Shown: positions 1 through 11,800 of the stretch, one piece after another | How positions within the stretch are numbered: the stretch's first letter is position 1 | Layout of the letters: every line of letters begins with the position of its first letter | Source of the DNA: Chlorella sorokiniana | Taxonomy: Eukaryota > Chlorophyta > Trebouxiophyceae > Chlorellales > Chlorellaceae | Length of the DNA: 64,000 nt | NCBI GenBank assembly: GCA_025917655.1 | Contig: CP084615.1 | Location: 2,046,001-2,110,000 of the forward strand | Reading direction: 5' to 3' | Notes under the pieces: generated by a model | What the model saw: only the letters and a program-made list of their open reading frames with translations | Told to the model about the DNA's origin: nothing | The model's database searches: none | Position numbers and translations under genes: made by a program

Positions 1-3000
1 GTGCTGGAGGTGCGTGGCTGTTTTGTGGGGGGGAGAGGGGGAGCGGGGGGGGTTGACAGGGATATGTGGGGGTGGGGAGGCCAGGGCCGGGGCCGGCGTA
101 GAGGGAGTTCCAGCAGCATTTGAGGCAGCTCCCAAACATGCGGGGTTTGGCTCCAGTGCACCTTTTCTGCCAGCAGCCTTGCCAGATTGCCAGCCTTGCT
201 GGCGATGTCGCAGGGCACACGGTTGCTGCTGGCGTGCCTGGCATGCCAACTCTCGGCCGCCCTGCGGCGCCGGCCTGCCCTGCAGATCATCATCGGGCGC
301 AACGTCGGCGCCACCATGCAGCTGAACGACGGCGAGATCTCGGGGCAGCACGCCAGCGTGCGCTGGAGCAGCGTGGACAAGTGCTGGAAGGTGGGCGGGC
401 AGGGGCTGCGCCGAGCACACCCTCCTTGCTTGGCGTGCACTCTTCTCACCGGCCGTGCGGAGCTCAGGGGCTGAAGCAGGGGCAAGCAAGTGGGGTGGGG
501 CAGTGTTTGCGCGTGTTTCACCCCCTTGTCCGTCCATCCCCCTCCACCTCCGCCTCCACCTCCGCCACGCCGCCGCCCGCAGGTGGCCGACCTCGGCTCC
601 CTCAACGGCACCCTGCTCAACGGGGAGCCCATCAGCGTGGCGGGGCGCAAGCGCGGCCGCGACTACCGCCTGTCCACCGACGACATACTGCAGGTGGGGG
701 GGCGGGCGCCGGGCCATGCTTGAGGCTTGGTCCGGCCCTTGCAGCCTGCGTGTCGGTTCGCCAAGTGGCAGCGCCGCTCTCTGGAGGGCCTTGAACCGGA
801 CACGCCGCCTGGCCTTGGCGGCCTTTGTGACACCACGCACTCATACACACCTCTGCCCCCCCACACACACACCAGCTCGGCTCCTTCACCCAGCTCAAGG
901 TGTCCACCTTCCCGCGGGACCTGCTGGACCCCATGCAGTCGCGCTGCGGCTCGCTCCCGGGTGAGCCGCCGGCCGGCTGCCCGACACGCGGCGCGATGGC
1001 GCCCGGGTCGCGTGTGCAGCCTGCCCACCCCGTTCACCCGACTGCTTGTGAGCCTGCGCCCCCGCCCCTTCCCCCCGTGTGCCGCTGCAGTTGGCTCCAT
1101 GCCCAAGAGCCTCACCATGCCCAAGCACCGCATCCCCAGCTTCAGCTCGCTGCTGTCCCCCAAGGTGCGCGGCGCAGAGGGGCAGGGCAGGCTGCGGGGA
1201 GGGCGTGAGGCTGGTCACGCCTGGGCCGCCGTGCAGACTACGCTGCCTCCCCTGCACACGCGGGCAGCATGGGAGCCGCCCCTCGGTCACACCTGGCATC
1301 ACGCCCACCACCCCAAGTTCCCGCCTAAGCACGACCCCAAGCCCCCGCTTCTCCCCTCCCAGATCACCAACACCCCCAGCAAGAAGGCCACGGTGGCGGC
1401 GGCAAGCGACGAGCTGCGCCTCGAGTGCTGCATCGTGTCCCGTACCGGCAGGGACCACCAGCGCAAGGGACAGACGTGCGAGGTGCGTCCCTGGCTGCCC
1501 TTGCATGCGGGCTGGGCGGGTAGCAAGAGGCTGGTCGGGAGGCAGCCCTGCTCAGCCGATTCAAGGCTGGTCTGTGTGGCCGAGGAGTGTTTGGCCATGA
1601 GGGCCCTGGGGCAGGGTTGGTGGAGCGCGCGTGTGAGGGTGCACGACACCGCGCCCTCTCTTGCTTCAGCTGTGTCATTTGTCTGTGCAGGACGTGGCCT
1701 GCGCCGAGTGCCCGCTGCACGGCTCCGAGGCTGCCCTCGGCGCCGAGCACCCCGCCGCCCTGTTCTGCGTGTTTGACGGGCACTGCGGGCGCGGCGCCGC
1801 CGACGCTGCCAGCGTGGCGCTGCCCGACGAGGTCTCCTCCCGCCTGCAGGGTGGGTGCTGCCGCTGCCGCTGCTGCCATCTACTTGCCGTCTACTTCCCT
1901 GCATGTGCCCGGGGCTGGGCACTCAACGGCCCCACCTCCCACCTCGCACTCTCACTCAGCTGTGCACCGGCGTCCCGCCTGGCCCCTGCAGGCGTGCGCA
2001 GCGAGCTGCTGGCTGCGCAGGGCGCGCACAGCATGCTGCGGGACGCCTTCCTGGCCACCGACGAGGCCATCAGCGCGGAGGAGGGGTGCACCGCCACCGC
2101 GGTGCTGATGTGGCGCGACGACCAGGGCGCCGTGTGCCTGCAGGCGAGCGCTGCGCTGCGCCCCTGCCAGTCGCCGCCATGCAGCAGCTGCCGTCACGCA
2201 ACAAGCAAGAACAAGCGCGGGGATGACACTAGATGCGTGGCTGCAGTGCGATCGGCGAGCCCCCTGCCGCAGCCGCGGCCTCACCCGCTCCCCACACACC
2301 CCCTCTGGCCCCAAACCCCCTTCAGGCTGCCAACGTCGGCGACTCTGCGGCGCTGTTCATCGACCCGGAGGCGGGGCGGGCGGTGGAGCTCACCGAGGAC
2401 CACCGCCTGACCAACCCTGGGAGCGGCAGCGCCTGCAGGACATGGGCATCCAGGTGAGGGCCGCCTTTCACTTCTGCCATGGTTTTCTTGTTTTGTTTTG
2501 CTCTGTTTTCTTTGAAAGGGGCAGGCGAAAGGGGGAAACAGAAAGTAGGGAGGGTGCCGGCAGCTTGCGTGTCCGCGCCTGGGGGAAGCCTGTTAGAGCT
2601 GGATCCCCGCCTGCTGCTGCGCTCGTGCCGCTGGTGCGTGCCAGCGGGTGCACGGCGGCCCCGCCTGCATGCCTCTCGCGCTTGACGCAGACCGGCGTGC
2701 CTGCCCGCGTGCCTGCCCGCCCCCGCAGCTGGCCAGCAACGCGCGGCGCCTCTACGGCCTCAACCTGTGCCGCGGCCTGGGAGACAAGTTCTTGAAGGAC
2801 GAGGACCTGGGTGCGCGCCCACCCCCACACACACACTGCACACGCCTGCACACACGTGACATGGCGGCCTGCATGCTGACCTGCCTGCTCCCGCACGCGT
2901 TTGCGCCGGGGCACGACTGCGCGTGGCCTTCCTGCACGTGCCCTGCGGTGCTGTTGGCCGCCCCCTCTAGGCTGGCCAGCTGGCTTGTGATGGGATGCGG

Positions 3001-3730
3001 GGCGGCCGCGGTCGCGGGCGCAAGCTGCCACCCTGCTGTCACCCTGCGCCGTGACCCTGGTTTGTGCCCGCCCGCCCGCCTCCCTGTGGCTGCCCCCGCA
3101 GGCCTGTCTGCGGAGCCGTACGTCAGCCCCGTGGTGCGGCTGTCTGAGGAGCAGGGCGGCATCCTGCTCATCGCGTCAGACGGGCTGTGGGACGTGGCCG
3201 ACGCCGACGCCGTCACCGCCGCCATCTGCCAGGCAGACAGGTGCGGGGCTGGCGGGGCCTGCGCACGCGCCGCCTCACACCCCTCTGCCTGCTCACTTCA
3301 CCTGGCGCAAGCCCACTCACACAAGCTTGCCGCCCGTTGTAATGTGGCTCTCTGCACTCTGCCCTGGCCCTCGTCGTCGTTGTGCAGGGACAAGGACGGC
3401 AACGTGCTGGAGTCCACCAACGCCGTCATCGCCCACGCCCTCAAGCAGCGCACCAAGGACGACGTGACGGGTGGGGCCGGGGGTGCCGCTGCGGCGCGAC
3501 CGGAATGCTGCTACGCGCTGCTTGGCCAGAGGGCTGCCGCGCGCGCCGCAGCTCTCACAGAGCTTGCTGCTGATGCCAGCCCCCGGCACGGATCCGCCCC
3601 CTCCCGTGCAGCGCTGGTTGTGCGCGTGTGGCCCGCCAGCGAGTGGGTGCTGCGCTCGCCCACCAAAACTTGGACGACGGCCAGGCAGCGGCTTTTGTCA
3701 GCTGACCCGCAGCCCCGACCGATGTACTGA
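1..3730 (+). CDS. KAPP-like FHA + PP2C protein phosphatase, 5'-partial
   Basis: A Mg/Mn-dependent Ser/Thr phosphatase with an N-terminal phosphothreonine-binding FHA domain, the layout of plant kinase-associated protein phosphatase. Exons inferred: 1-9, 286-390, 583-693, 876-960, 1091-1164, 1363-1482, 1691-1850, 1992-2143, 2326-2453, 2729-2810, 3102-3240, 3388-3470, 3612-3730. The FHA core is visible as GRNVGA, ISGQHASV and DLGSLNGTLLNG. PP2C motifs follow in order: FDGHCGRGAA (metal-binding Asp), ANVGDSAA, TEDHRL, CRGLGDKFL, SDGLWDV and TKDDVTALVVRV. The order and spacing match KAPP rather than ABI-type PP2Cs. The frame slips by one base at a GGG run at 2419-2421, next to the DHRL motif. The intron after 2143 seems to start with GC. 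The start codon lies left of the window, so any membrane anchor cannot be seen. Fold is secure; KAPP orthology is likely. Confidence 0.85.
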
Positions 3731-3885
3731 TGCCTCCGCGGTTGCAGCCTTTGCGGGACGCAGGCCTCCTGGGCGCAGGCGCCTGCGTGCCCGCCCAGAC
3801 ACCAATTTTCCTCCTGCACCAGCGGCTGCCTTGGCTGACCCTCCTGTGTACCATGCCCCTGACTTTGTACCGTGTGCACAGCACC

Positions 3886-3890
3886 TGTAA
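3886..3890 (+). promoter_or_regulatory. TGTAA polyadenylation signal
   Basis: TGTAA lies about 155 bp past the phosphatase stop codon. This pentamer is the usual chlorophyte polyadenylation signal. It sits in the convergent gap with the WD40 gene on the other strand. Confidence 0.6.
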
Positions 3891-4042
3891 TCCATAGTGC
3901 AGGGCTCGGGCAGCTGCCTCAGTCACAAAAAGGAGCTTCCTTCCAGCTCACCCATGCACAACCGCCGAGCTTTGCTCACAGGGGCTGCTGCCAACGAACG
4001 GGGTTGCATGGCGGGCCCCTTGCCATGGGGCCTTCATGGCAG

Positions 4043-5682
4043 CTACGCAAGGTGCAGCGCGGTGATGCGCCGACCCGTGTCGGCCAGGAACACGTTGAAG
4101 GGGCAGCCGGGCACGTCGGCGGGGCAGGCCCAGTTCACCTTGCGGCCGTGCTTGTGCTCTGCCGCCAACAGCGGGACGGCATCGCTTGGCGAGCCGCTGC
4201 CTTCTGGGGCGTCGGGCTGCTGCTCCTCTCCCTGATCCAACTGGTCCTCGCCTGGCTGGGGGCTGTCCTGCAGCTCTGCTGATGGGCCGCTGCAGGCCCG
4301 CCGCCAGTTCCACAGAAGCACCCGGCAGTCGTTGCCCGCCGACAGCAGCTGCTGCCAGCCGGAGCGCGGCACAAACGCCACGCTGTTCACTGCAGCGCTG
4401 TGCCCGCCCGCCTCCCTGCCCAGCAGCGCCAGCCGTCCCGGGACATGCCCCGCGGGCTGTGCCCCCGCCTCCTTGCCGCGCGCCTTGCTGCCCTTCTTGC
4501 CGCCGCCGCTCTTCCCGCCGCCGCCGCTGCTGGCTGGGGCTCTGTGGTCGGCGTCGTAAATGCATATGCAGCCGTCGCCACGGGCGGCGGCAAACAGGCG
4601 ACAGAGGTCCCGGTCGTCTGTGTGCGGCACGGCAAGCGCGTGCACCATGGGCGGGTTGACGAGCTGGCCTGCGTCGGGCAGGGGCAGGTTTGGTGTGCCT
4701 ATGGCGCAAGCCAGCAAGGCGACCACGTGGGCGGGCACAGGTGCAGGCTCCAGCTTTGGGGTGTGCATGGCGCATCCCCGGTACCCTGCCACAAGCTGAA
4801 CCCCGAGTGCAGACCCCTTGCGGCCCCCCTCCCCCGGCCCCCATGCAGCCCACCTCCGCTGGCCGCCGCCTCCCGCTGAGGCTCCACCCGTGCAGCGTGC
4901 GCAGGCGGCTGAAGTCCCACTTCACCACTGTGCAGTCCAGGCCGCCGCTCAGCAGCTCCCAGGGGCGGTGGGGGCGGAAGGCCACCGCCGAGCAGATGTT
5001 GGAGTGGCCCCTGCGCAGCGTCTTGTAGGAGAGCGGGCGCGAGGGTTCTCGCAATGACCCCGCAGCTGACCCCCAGGCAGCAGGGCGGAGCCGCCCGCCG
5101 CCTGCTGGCCCTTGTCGTCCTGCTGTGCCTGCTGTGCATCCTGCCGTGCACGCTGCGTGTCCTGCAGGCTGATGACCTGCACCTCGCCGCCGTCGTCCCC
5201 GCCGCCAGCCACCCGCCGTTTGCGGCGCTGACCGCCACGCTGTTCACCTCCTCCTGGTTCACAGCAAAGCTGCGCACCGCGGCAGAGGCGTCCATCCCCC
5301 GCCGCAGGTCAAACTCCGCCACCGCGCTGCCGGCCGCCGCAAACAGGTTGAGCTGCGCGCCGGCGCCAGGGTGCCAGCAGAGCGACGGCACCGCATCCCC
5401 CAGCGTCTGACGCAGCTTTCCAGCGGGTTTCAAGGTGGACAGGTCTGTCAGGCAGATCATGCCGTCCTGCACGATGCAGCATCCCCTACAATGAAACACT
5501 GGCGGCGGCGGTGCGCAGCGGCAGCAGCAGCTGCGCTGCCAAGGCAATGTCGCTGTGACTGCTACATCAAGCTGATCACCCACCTCTCCTCCGCTTGCTA
5601 GCAGCTTGCCACCGCCCGGCTGCACCTCAAGACAGAGCACCGAGTCGGTGTGGCCTGCTATGAGGGCTGTTGCCGAGCCCAT
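4043..5682 (-). CDS. WDR53-like WD40 repeat protein
   Basis: A small WD40 beta-propeller protein that matches WDR53 along its length. WDR53 is a putative CUL4-DDB1 substrate receptor in animals and is poorly studied in plants. The first exon (5682 to about 5584) begins MGSATALIAGHTDSVLCLEV. Later landmarks are NQEEVNSVAVS, RRGHSNICSAVAFRPHRPW, GGLDCTVVKWDF, GQLVNPPMVHALAVPH, AGNDCRVLLWNW and, near the C-terminus, HGRKVNW followed by FLADTGRRITALHLA. The last block is the family's unusual tail. Introns lie near 5583-5467 and between the GLDCTVVKWD exon and the GQLVNP exon, which starts near 4670. A Ser/Gly/Lys-rich insert (about 4490-4540) is alga-specific. The central exon changes frame at a CCCC run (5197-5200) and probably once more near 5070-5085. 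Convergent with the phosphatase gene. Confidence 0.82.
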
Positions 5683-6063
5683 TTCAGGACGTGGTCACAA
5701 TGTTTGACTCGTCAATTGTTGATCCAGCGCGACCACGAGCAATGCATGCTGTTGCATGACAGCGAGGCACCAGCACACGGGCAGAGGAGAAGCCTGTTGC
5801 GGCCTGTTTACATGGTTATCCGCTTTAATTCTTACAAAAATCCTACATCCAATATGTGTAACACGTATTAACGCCTGTTGCATGCTCCATCGCACCGGCA
5901 GCCAACTCCTCCACTTCCATAGAGCCCTGCTGCCAGCCTGCGGCACCTCATCCAGCTACTATCCGCACAAACTGTACCCAGAGCGCTCGAGCGCCAGCAT
6001 CATTCGAGTCTGGGCGCGCCACCGCCGCCTCCGCGCAGAACCCGCTCGCCTTGCTGGGCTGTC
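5683..6063. promoter_or_regulatory. Divergent intergenic region (probable shared promoter)
   Basis: This 381-bp gap separates two genes that start outward from it: the WD40 gene on the minus strand and the methyltransferase gene on the plus strand. It includes an AT-richer patch (5810-5875) unlike the coding DNA around it. No TATA box or named motif can be assigned with confidence. Confidence 0.45.
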
Positions 6064-8413
6064 ATGGACCTTGTGAAGAGCGCTGACGTGTCGCCGCAGC
6101 TGGCTGCCAAGTATGAGCGGGAGGCGGGGCGCTTCTGGCACCTGTTCTACCTGCGCAACCAGGACCGCTTCTTCAAGGACCGCCACTACTTTGAGGCCGA
6201 GTTCCCGCAGCTGCTCGCAGCGCGCTGCGTGCTGGAGGTGGGCAAACAGCGTCGCAGTGGACAAGGCATCCCTGCGCAAGCTTCCGTCCATGCGATGCAC
6301 CCCCAAGCTGATGCAAGTGGGATCTAAGAGTGGCCTGGTCGGCGGGGGGCATGGCATCTCCTCGGCTGAAGCTCTGCATGCCCCCTCCCCTGCTCGCCCA
6401 CCGCGCCCACCGAGCCCAGGTGGGCTGCGGCGCAGGCAACACGGTGTTCCCGCTGCTGGAGCTGAACCCGGCGGCCCGTGTGTACGCCTGCGACTTTGCG
6501 GAGAGCGGCGTGGCGCTGGTGCGCGCGCACCCCGCCTATGCGCCCGCGGCTGCGCAGGGGCCTGCACGCCTTCGTCGCCGACATCACTGGTGGGCTGGGG
6601 CGGGGCGGCGTGACCTGGCCGTCTTTTATCCTGTTGACTGCAAGGGCAGCTCGTGCCTGCCTGGCACAGCTTCCGGTGTGAGCGGCACGGCAGCAACGGT
6701 CCGCGCAACAGTCCCTCCGCTTGTGTCTTTGCTGCAGCCAACGACCTGACAGCCAACGTGCCCGCCGCCTCCGTCGACGTCGTGACCATGGTGTTTGTGC
6801 TGTCGGCGATCTCGCCCGAGGCCATGCCGCGCGCGCTGCATCGTGTGGCACGCACGCTGCGCCCTGGCGGCCAGATCCTCTTCCGGTGCGGGCGCTGCTG
6901 GCGGGTGGCACTCATGACTCGTACAGCCGCTGCTTTATTGTTCAACACAGCCTGGGACAGCCCTGCTGAGTCCTGCGATCTTCTATTTTCCCCTCGTCTC
7001 TTGTTTCCTCCTCTCCTCCCTCCCCCTGTCAACCACGAGCAGCGACTACGCGGCGGGCGACCTGGCGCAGGAGCGGCTGGCGGCTGAGGGAAGGCAGCAG
7101 CGCCTGGCCAGCAACTTTTACGTGCGCTGGGACGGCACGCGGGCCTTCTACTTTGAAGAGGCAAGCTCTGCCGGGTTGCCTCGTTTTGCACCACCCAAGG
7201 CAGTCGCAACCATGCTGCGGCGCATGCGCCGCAGCGTTGGGCCTGAGGGGAAGCGGCCCGGGCCCGGGCAGCACGCAGCGGCACGCGTGCAACCACCAGC
7301 TCATGCTGCTGTCATGATTCCTTGTGACCAGCTCAGGTTCCGCTCCTTCAGACGCCGCGCTGGCCGCGCCTGCTGCCTGCGCCTGCTGCAGGCCTTCCTG
7401 CGCCGCCTGTTCCAGGCGCAGGGCTTTGCCTGCGAGTACGTGCGCATCGATGAGCGGGTGGCGGAGAACCGGCGGCGGGGCTCCCGCATGGAGCGCCGCT
7501 TCCTGCAGGCCGTCTTCACGTACCGCGGCGGTACAGGGGACGGTACCGCTGCGGCGCACGACGGCAGCTCCTCGCCGGCTGCGGCTTCGTGCGAGGAGAC
7601 GGCGGGGTGCACGCTGCAGAGGGAGCGCGACCAGCGCTCGGTCCTGCCGGCAGCGCAGCAGCGGCGTGAGCCTGGAGAGGAGGGGTTGGAGGGTGTGCAG
7701 CTGGTGTTGGGTTCCGGTCCTGCTGCGCTGCACCTGCAGCTGATGGTCCGCCCGGGGCAGCCGCATGCGGCAGCCTTTCGGCAGCGTGCGGCCCGGGCGT
7801 TGGCGGCGGCGGCCCTGCGCTGCCCCGCCCTGCTCAACACCGCCGACGTGCTGGAGCTGTGCTGCTGGGATGCGCCGCTGGCGGCGCTGGCAGCGCTGCG
7901 CTGGTGCCGCCGCGCGGTGGCGGCCGGCTGCAGCGACGGCGCGGTGCGGTTGCTGCGGCGCAATGCGCGGGCCAACGCCCACCTGGTCATCATCGGCGCC
8001 TGCGCCTGCAGCAGCTGGAGTGGCAGCAGGGACAGCAGCAGGCGCAGCAGGATGCATGTCAACACCTCCAGCAGCAACCGCAGCAGCAGGAGCAGCTGGC
8101 GCAGCTGCTGAGGGCGTTCCCAGCCGGGTTTGACGCTGTTCTGGCGGCCCTGCCGCCCTCCCCTTGCGCCGCTGATGTGGCGCAGCTGGTGGGCTTGGCA
8201 GAGGCCACGCTAGCCCGTCGTGCCGCCTCCTGCGCACTGGTCTGCGCAGAGGACAGCCCGGGTGTGCTGCAGGAGGTGAAGGCAGCAGCAGCGCGCGTGC
8301 AGCTTGAGCTGGGCGGCGCATCGCCAGAGGTCGCGGCGGGCATCGCCGAGTCTGGTGCTGCCCACGCCGGGCTCTGCATCCTGTGCCTGCACCGTCGGCC
8401 GCCGTACTCTTGA
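6064..8413 (+). CDS. METTL2/6-type tRNA 3-methylcytidine methyltransferase with second C-terminal methyltransferase-like domain
   Basis: Expected to methylate C32 of tRNA anticodon loops with SAM, as METTL2/METTL6/Trm140 do. Exon 1 (6064-6236) carries YEREAGRFWHLFYLRNQDRF and FKDRHYFEAEFP, hallmarks of the family. Exon 2 (from 6420) completes SAM motif I, VLEVGCGAGNTVFPLL. Then come YACDFAESGV, VDVVTMVFVLSAISPEAM, LRPGGQILFR, FYVRWDGTRAFYF and FLRRLFQAQGF. After the first domain there is a linker and a second methyltransferase-like fold beginning near 7835 (VLELCCWDAPLAALAAL, LRRNARANA), a two-domain layout also found in some land-plant members. In this second domain the usual GxGxG SAM loop is not recognisable, so it may be inactive. 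Frame slips occur near 6550 and 7995. The intron after TRAFYFEE appears to use a GC donor. Stop at 8411-8413. Confidence 0.82.
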
Positions 8414-8819
8414 TCGATTCATGCCGAACTGTAAGCGGTTGATTGTTGAATTTCTGCAAGTACCGGACCCCACAAGGGCAGGCACATGTGGCACCTTTGG
8501 CACCGCGACTCAGAACCCTCGATGTGGCTTCAATCCCTTGCACTCAGACTTCAGGAGACTTTCAAAAGCTTGCAAGCCCGCAGGCGTCCTCCAGGGAGTG
8601 TGAATTGCAAGTGCGGGTGAAGTGCAGATGTTGTCACGCAACCGAGCGTTGCAGGCCCAGGTGCGATCAGCAATTGTAATCGACCCGTGGTATAGCACTG
8701 GGGACTTCACACGCGCCGGTCGCATGTGTCCTTTGTCATGTCAGAGCCCAGCGTCTCCATTCCCGGTAGCCTTCTTGACACGGTAACATACATGGTTGGA
8801 TGCAGGCTGGCATGGCATG
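8414..8819 (+). other. 3' flank and gap, two TGTAA signals
   Basis: A gap of about 400 bp. TGTAA occurs at 8430-8434, just past the methyltransferase stop, and again at 8675-8679. Either could direct polyadenylation. The right part should hold the promoter and 5' leader of the surface-protein array. No other element seen. Confidence 0.5.
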
Positions 8820-11800
8820 ATGGCCCCCTCGAGACTACACCTGCGGCCTCTGCTGGCGGCGGTGGCGGCTGCGTCCCTGTGTGCGGCGCTGCTGCCCACC
8901 GCAGCTGCCCAGGCTTGCAATGCGACGACAGACATTGTGGCGTCGTCCGCCCAGTTTTGCAGGGAATACTGCATAGAGCAGGCCCCCTTGGGGACGCTGG
9001 CCAACCCCACCACATACCTGGGTGGGCGGGCCAGCCTCCTTGCCTTGATTGTGCCGTCTTGCTCCAGCACTCTGCACCACCGTCGGGGCCGTCACCGGCT
9101 GAGCAAGCTGCTCAATGGCGCCTGCCTTCCCTGCGCAGGTCGGGCATCCCAGCTGTGCTGCAGGTGCCGGTTCACTCCGGCGCCGTCGCCGCCACCCAGG
9201 CCGCCGCCCCGCCCCCCGCCCGCCGCCCCGCCCGCCGCCGCCGCCAAAGCCCCCTCGCCGCGGCCACCGCGGCCGCCCCCGGCCCACCTGCGGCGATTCG
9301 GACAACTGGATAGTGGACAGCGAGGAGCAGTGCAGGACGGATTGCGAGGCAGCGGCGGCGTACATCGGCGAGGGGACCACCGTGGACCCCAAGCCCTATG
9401 CGGGTGGGGCCAGCTGCCGCGCTGCCTGCCTGAGCGGCTGTCGAGCAGCCACGCGGGCGGCGAAGACAGCTGGTGCTGGTGGTTGCTCGGCCCCCTGAGG
9501 CAGGCACAAGAACGCCGTGCTGAGGGTGCGCGCTGTGCCTGCTGCGCTCCCTTGCAGCCACAACCGCGGGGCTGGGCGGCGGCGGCGGCGACGCATCCTT
9601 GGTCGGCGTGCTGTGCTGCGTGTGCAACTTTGTGCTGCCCTCACCGCCGCCGTCCCCCCCCGCCACCGTCCCCCCACCCTCGCCGCCACCCCCCCCACCG
9701 CCCCCCACCCCCGCCGCCACCGCCCCCGCCACCGCCCCCCCCCCCCGCCGTCACCGCCCCCTCCCCGCGCCCGCCCTCCCCGCGCCCTCCGCCCTCCCCA
9801 CCCCCGCCATCACCGCGCCCACCGTCACCCCCGCCGCCCCCGCCGCCGCCGTCGCCCAGCCCGCCGTCGCCGCCGCCGCCGCCGCCGCCGTCGCCGCCGC
9901 CGCCGCCGCCCCCGCCGCCGTCGCCCCCTCCGCGGCCGCCGCTGCCGCCCGTCCCCTTTGACGGCTGCAACGTTGAGGAGGACGCCAAGGTGGTGGACGG
10001 CGCCGACTGCGTGCGGCTGTGCAGCGTGCGGCTTGCTGAGCGCGAGCCGGGCACCACGCTGGACCCTGTCGTCTACCCCAGTGCGTCGCTGCGACAGCCG
10101 GGCGCCTGCCAGGGCTGCTGCAGCGTGGGCAGCGCCCGCGTGGCGGCTCCAGGGGGCCCACACCTGCGGAAGGGAGGGAGACCGATGCCCGCCTGTTTGC
10201 GCGCCGCCTGCTGCGCAGCCTGCTGTGCCGCACGGCGGCGAGGACACCCGGGCAGGGGCAGCCTGGTCCGCTGGCTGACGCCTGCCCCCCTCTTTGTGTG
10301 TGAGAGCAGGTCGCATCAACGGCACGTGCTGCGACTGCGGTTTCCAGGAGCCGCTGCGGCCGCCCCCAGTGAGCTGCCTGCCGCGGGATCCTGCGCTTTC
10401 AGGCGGGCGGCGACCGCGCCCCTCCCTGCTTCTCCTCCCTGCCTTCCCTCAGCCCCTCAGAGCCAGGTACTCTGTGGGTGTTGTGAGCACTGAGGCGCCT
10501 TGCCGGCACCCGCCTGGCTGCCCTGCTCCGCAGGCCCCCCCCCCCCGCCCGCCCCTGCCGCCGCCGTCGCCGCTGCCGCCGTCGCCGCCGCCGCCGCCGC
10601 AGCTGGTGAAGGCTGTGCTGAGCCTGGCTGACCTGGCGTTCCCGCTGGGACCACAGCGCGTGGACAGCGTGCTGGCCGCCTTGCGGGACACCAGCGGCAG
10701 CCAATGGGTGTACCGCAGCCAGCAGGTGTGTGTGTGGGGGGCGGGGGCGGGGGGGGCGCCCCGCCTTGACCGCAGGCAGCAGTTACACGGCCCCACTCTG
10801 CCACCCACAACCGGCTGAGTGGCGAGCTGCATGCGTGGCCTGCCCAGGGCCCGATGTGTTCCGCCTGCTGCTGCCTGCCTGACCTGCAGGCGATGACCGA
10901 CAGCAACATCCCGCTGCTGCCCATCCCCGCCTCCCGCCGCCAGCGGCGGCGCGCGGCCCCAGCACCCAGCGCGCGCCGACTGCTGCTGCTGGGGATGAGG
11001 CGGCTGCAGCAGGGAGGCGGGGAGTCGGCCGCAGGCAGCGCCGGCACGCCGGCCGGTGCTGCGGCTAGCGCGGCTGCAGCGCAGGCGGCGGCGGCGGCAG
11101 CCACCTGGTACCTGCCCCCCAACCTGCAGGCCGCTGCGCCCCGAGGTCACCGGCGTCTACTTCTTTGGTGCGCGCTGCCCCGCCGCTTGCCGCTCACCCC
11201 GCGCCGCAGCGCTGCCGGCACGCCCCCCGCACTTCACCCGTCTTCGTTTCGCGTTTTCATAGTTGAGCCGCCGGGGCCGTGCCGCCGTCCCACCACCCCC
11301 GCCGCCCTTCACCGCCCCCACCGCAGCCGACGCTCTGGTTGCTGCCGCCCAAGTGGACGCCGCGGTACAGTCTGTGTACGGCGCCAGCGACAGCGGCCAG
11401 CTCACCGCCGACCTCAACAGCCTGGGTGGGCCTGCCCGCGCGCCTGCCCCCGCTGCCTGACCTGACGCCGATACCGCTGCTGTGTGGGATGGTGGTGGTG
11501 GTGGTGGTGGTGGGAGGAGGGCGCACGGTAGCTGGGTGGGTGCAGTGAGGCTGCGGGGGACGTGTGTGTGTCTGGTGGTGGTGGGGCGGCGAGGGGCGGC
11601 GGCACGCGCACAGGCTGCCTGCCTTGACAGCAAGCTGTGCGTACGCCCAGCACTTGAGATGCTGCTTGCCACCCGCGCGCGCAGGCGTGCCGACCAGCGC
11701 GGCCGTTGCGCTGTACGTCGGCACCGGCACGCCGCTGTTCAGCCTGCGGCCGGGGACGGCGGCTGGGCAGGGCAGCGCGCAGGCACCGCCGGCCGACGAC

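Noticed and set aside
8835-9392. Minus-strand Gly/Arg-rich frames opposite the Pro-rich stalks
   Set aside because: They are the mirror of CCN/CCG proline codons on the plus strand, with no domain, signal or splice support.
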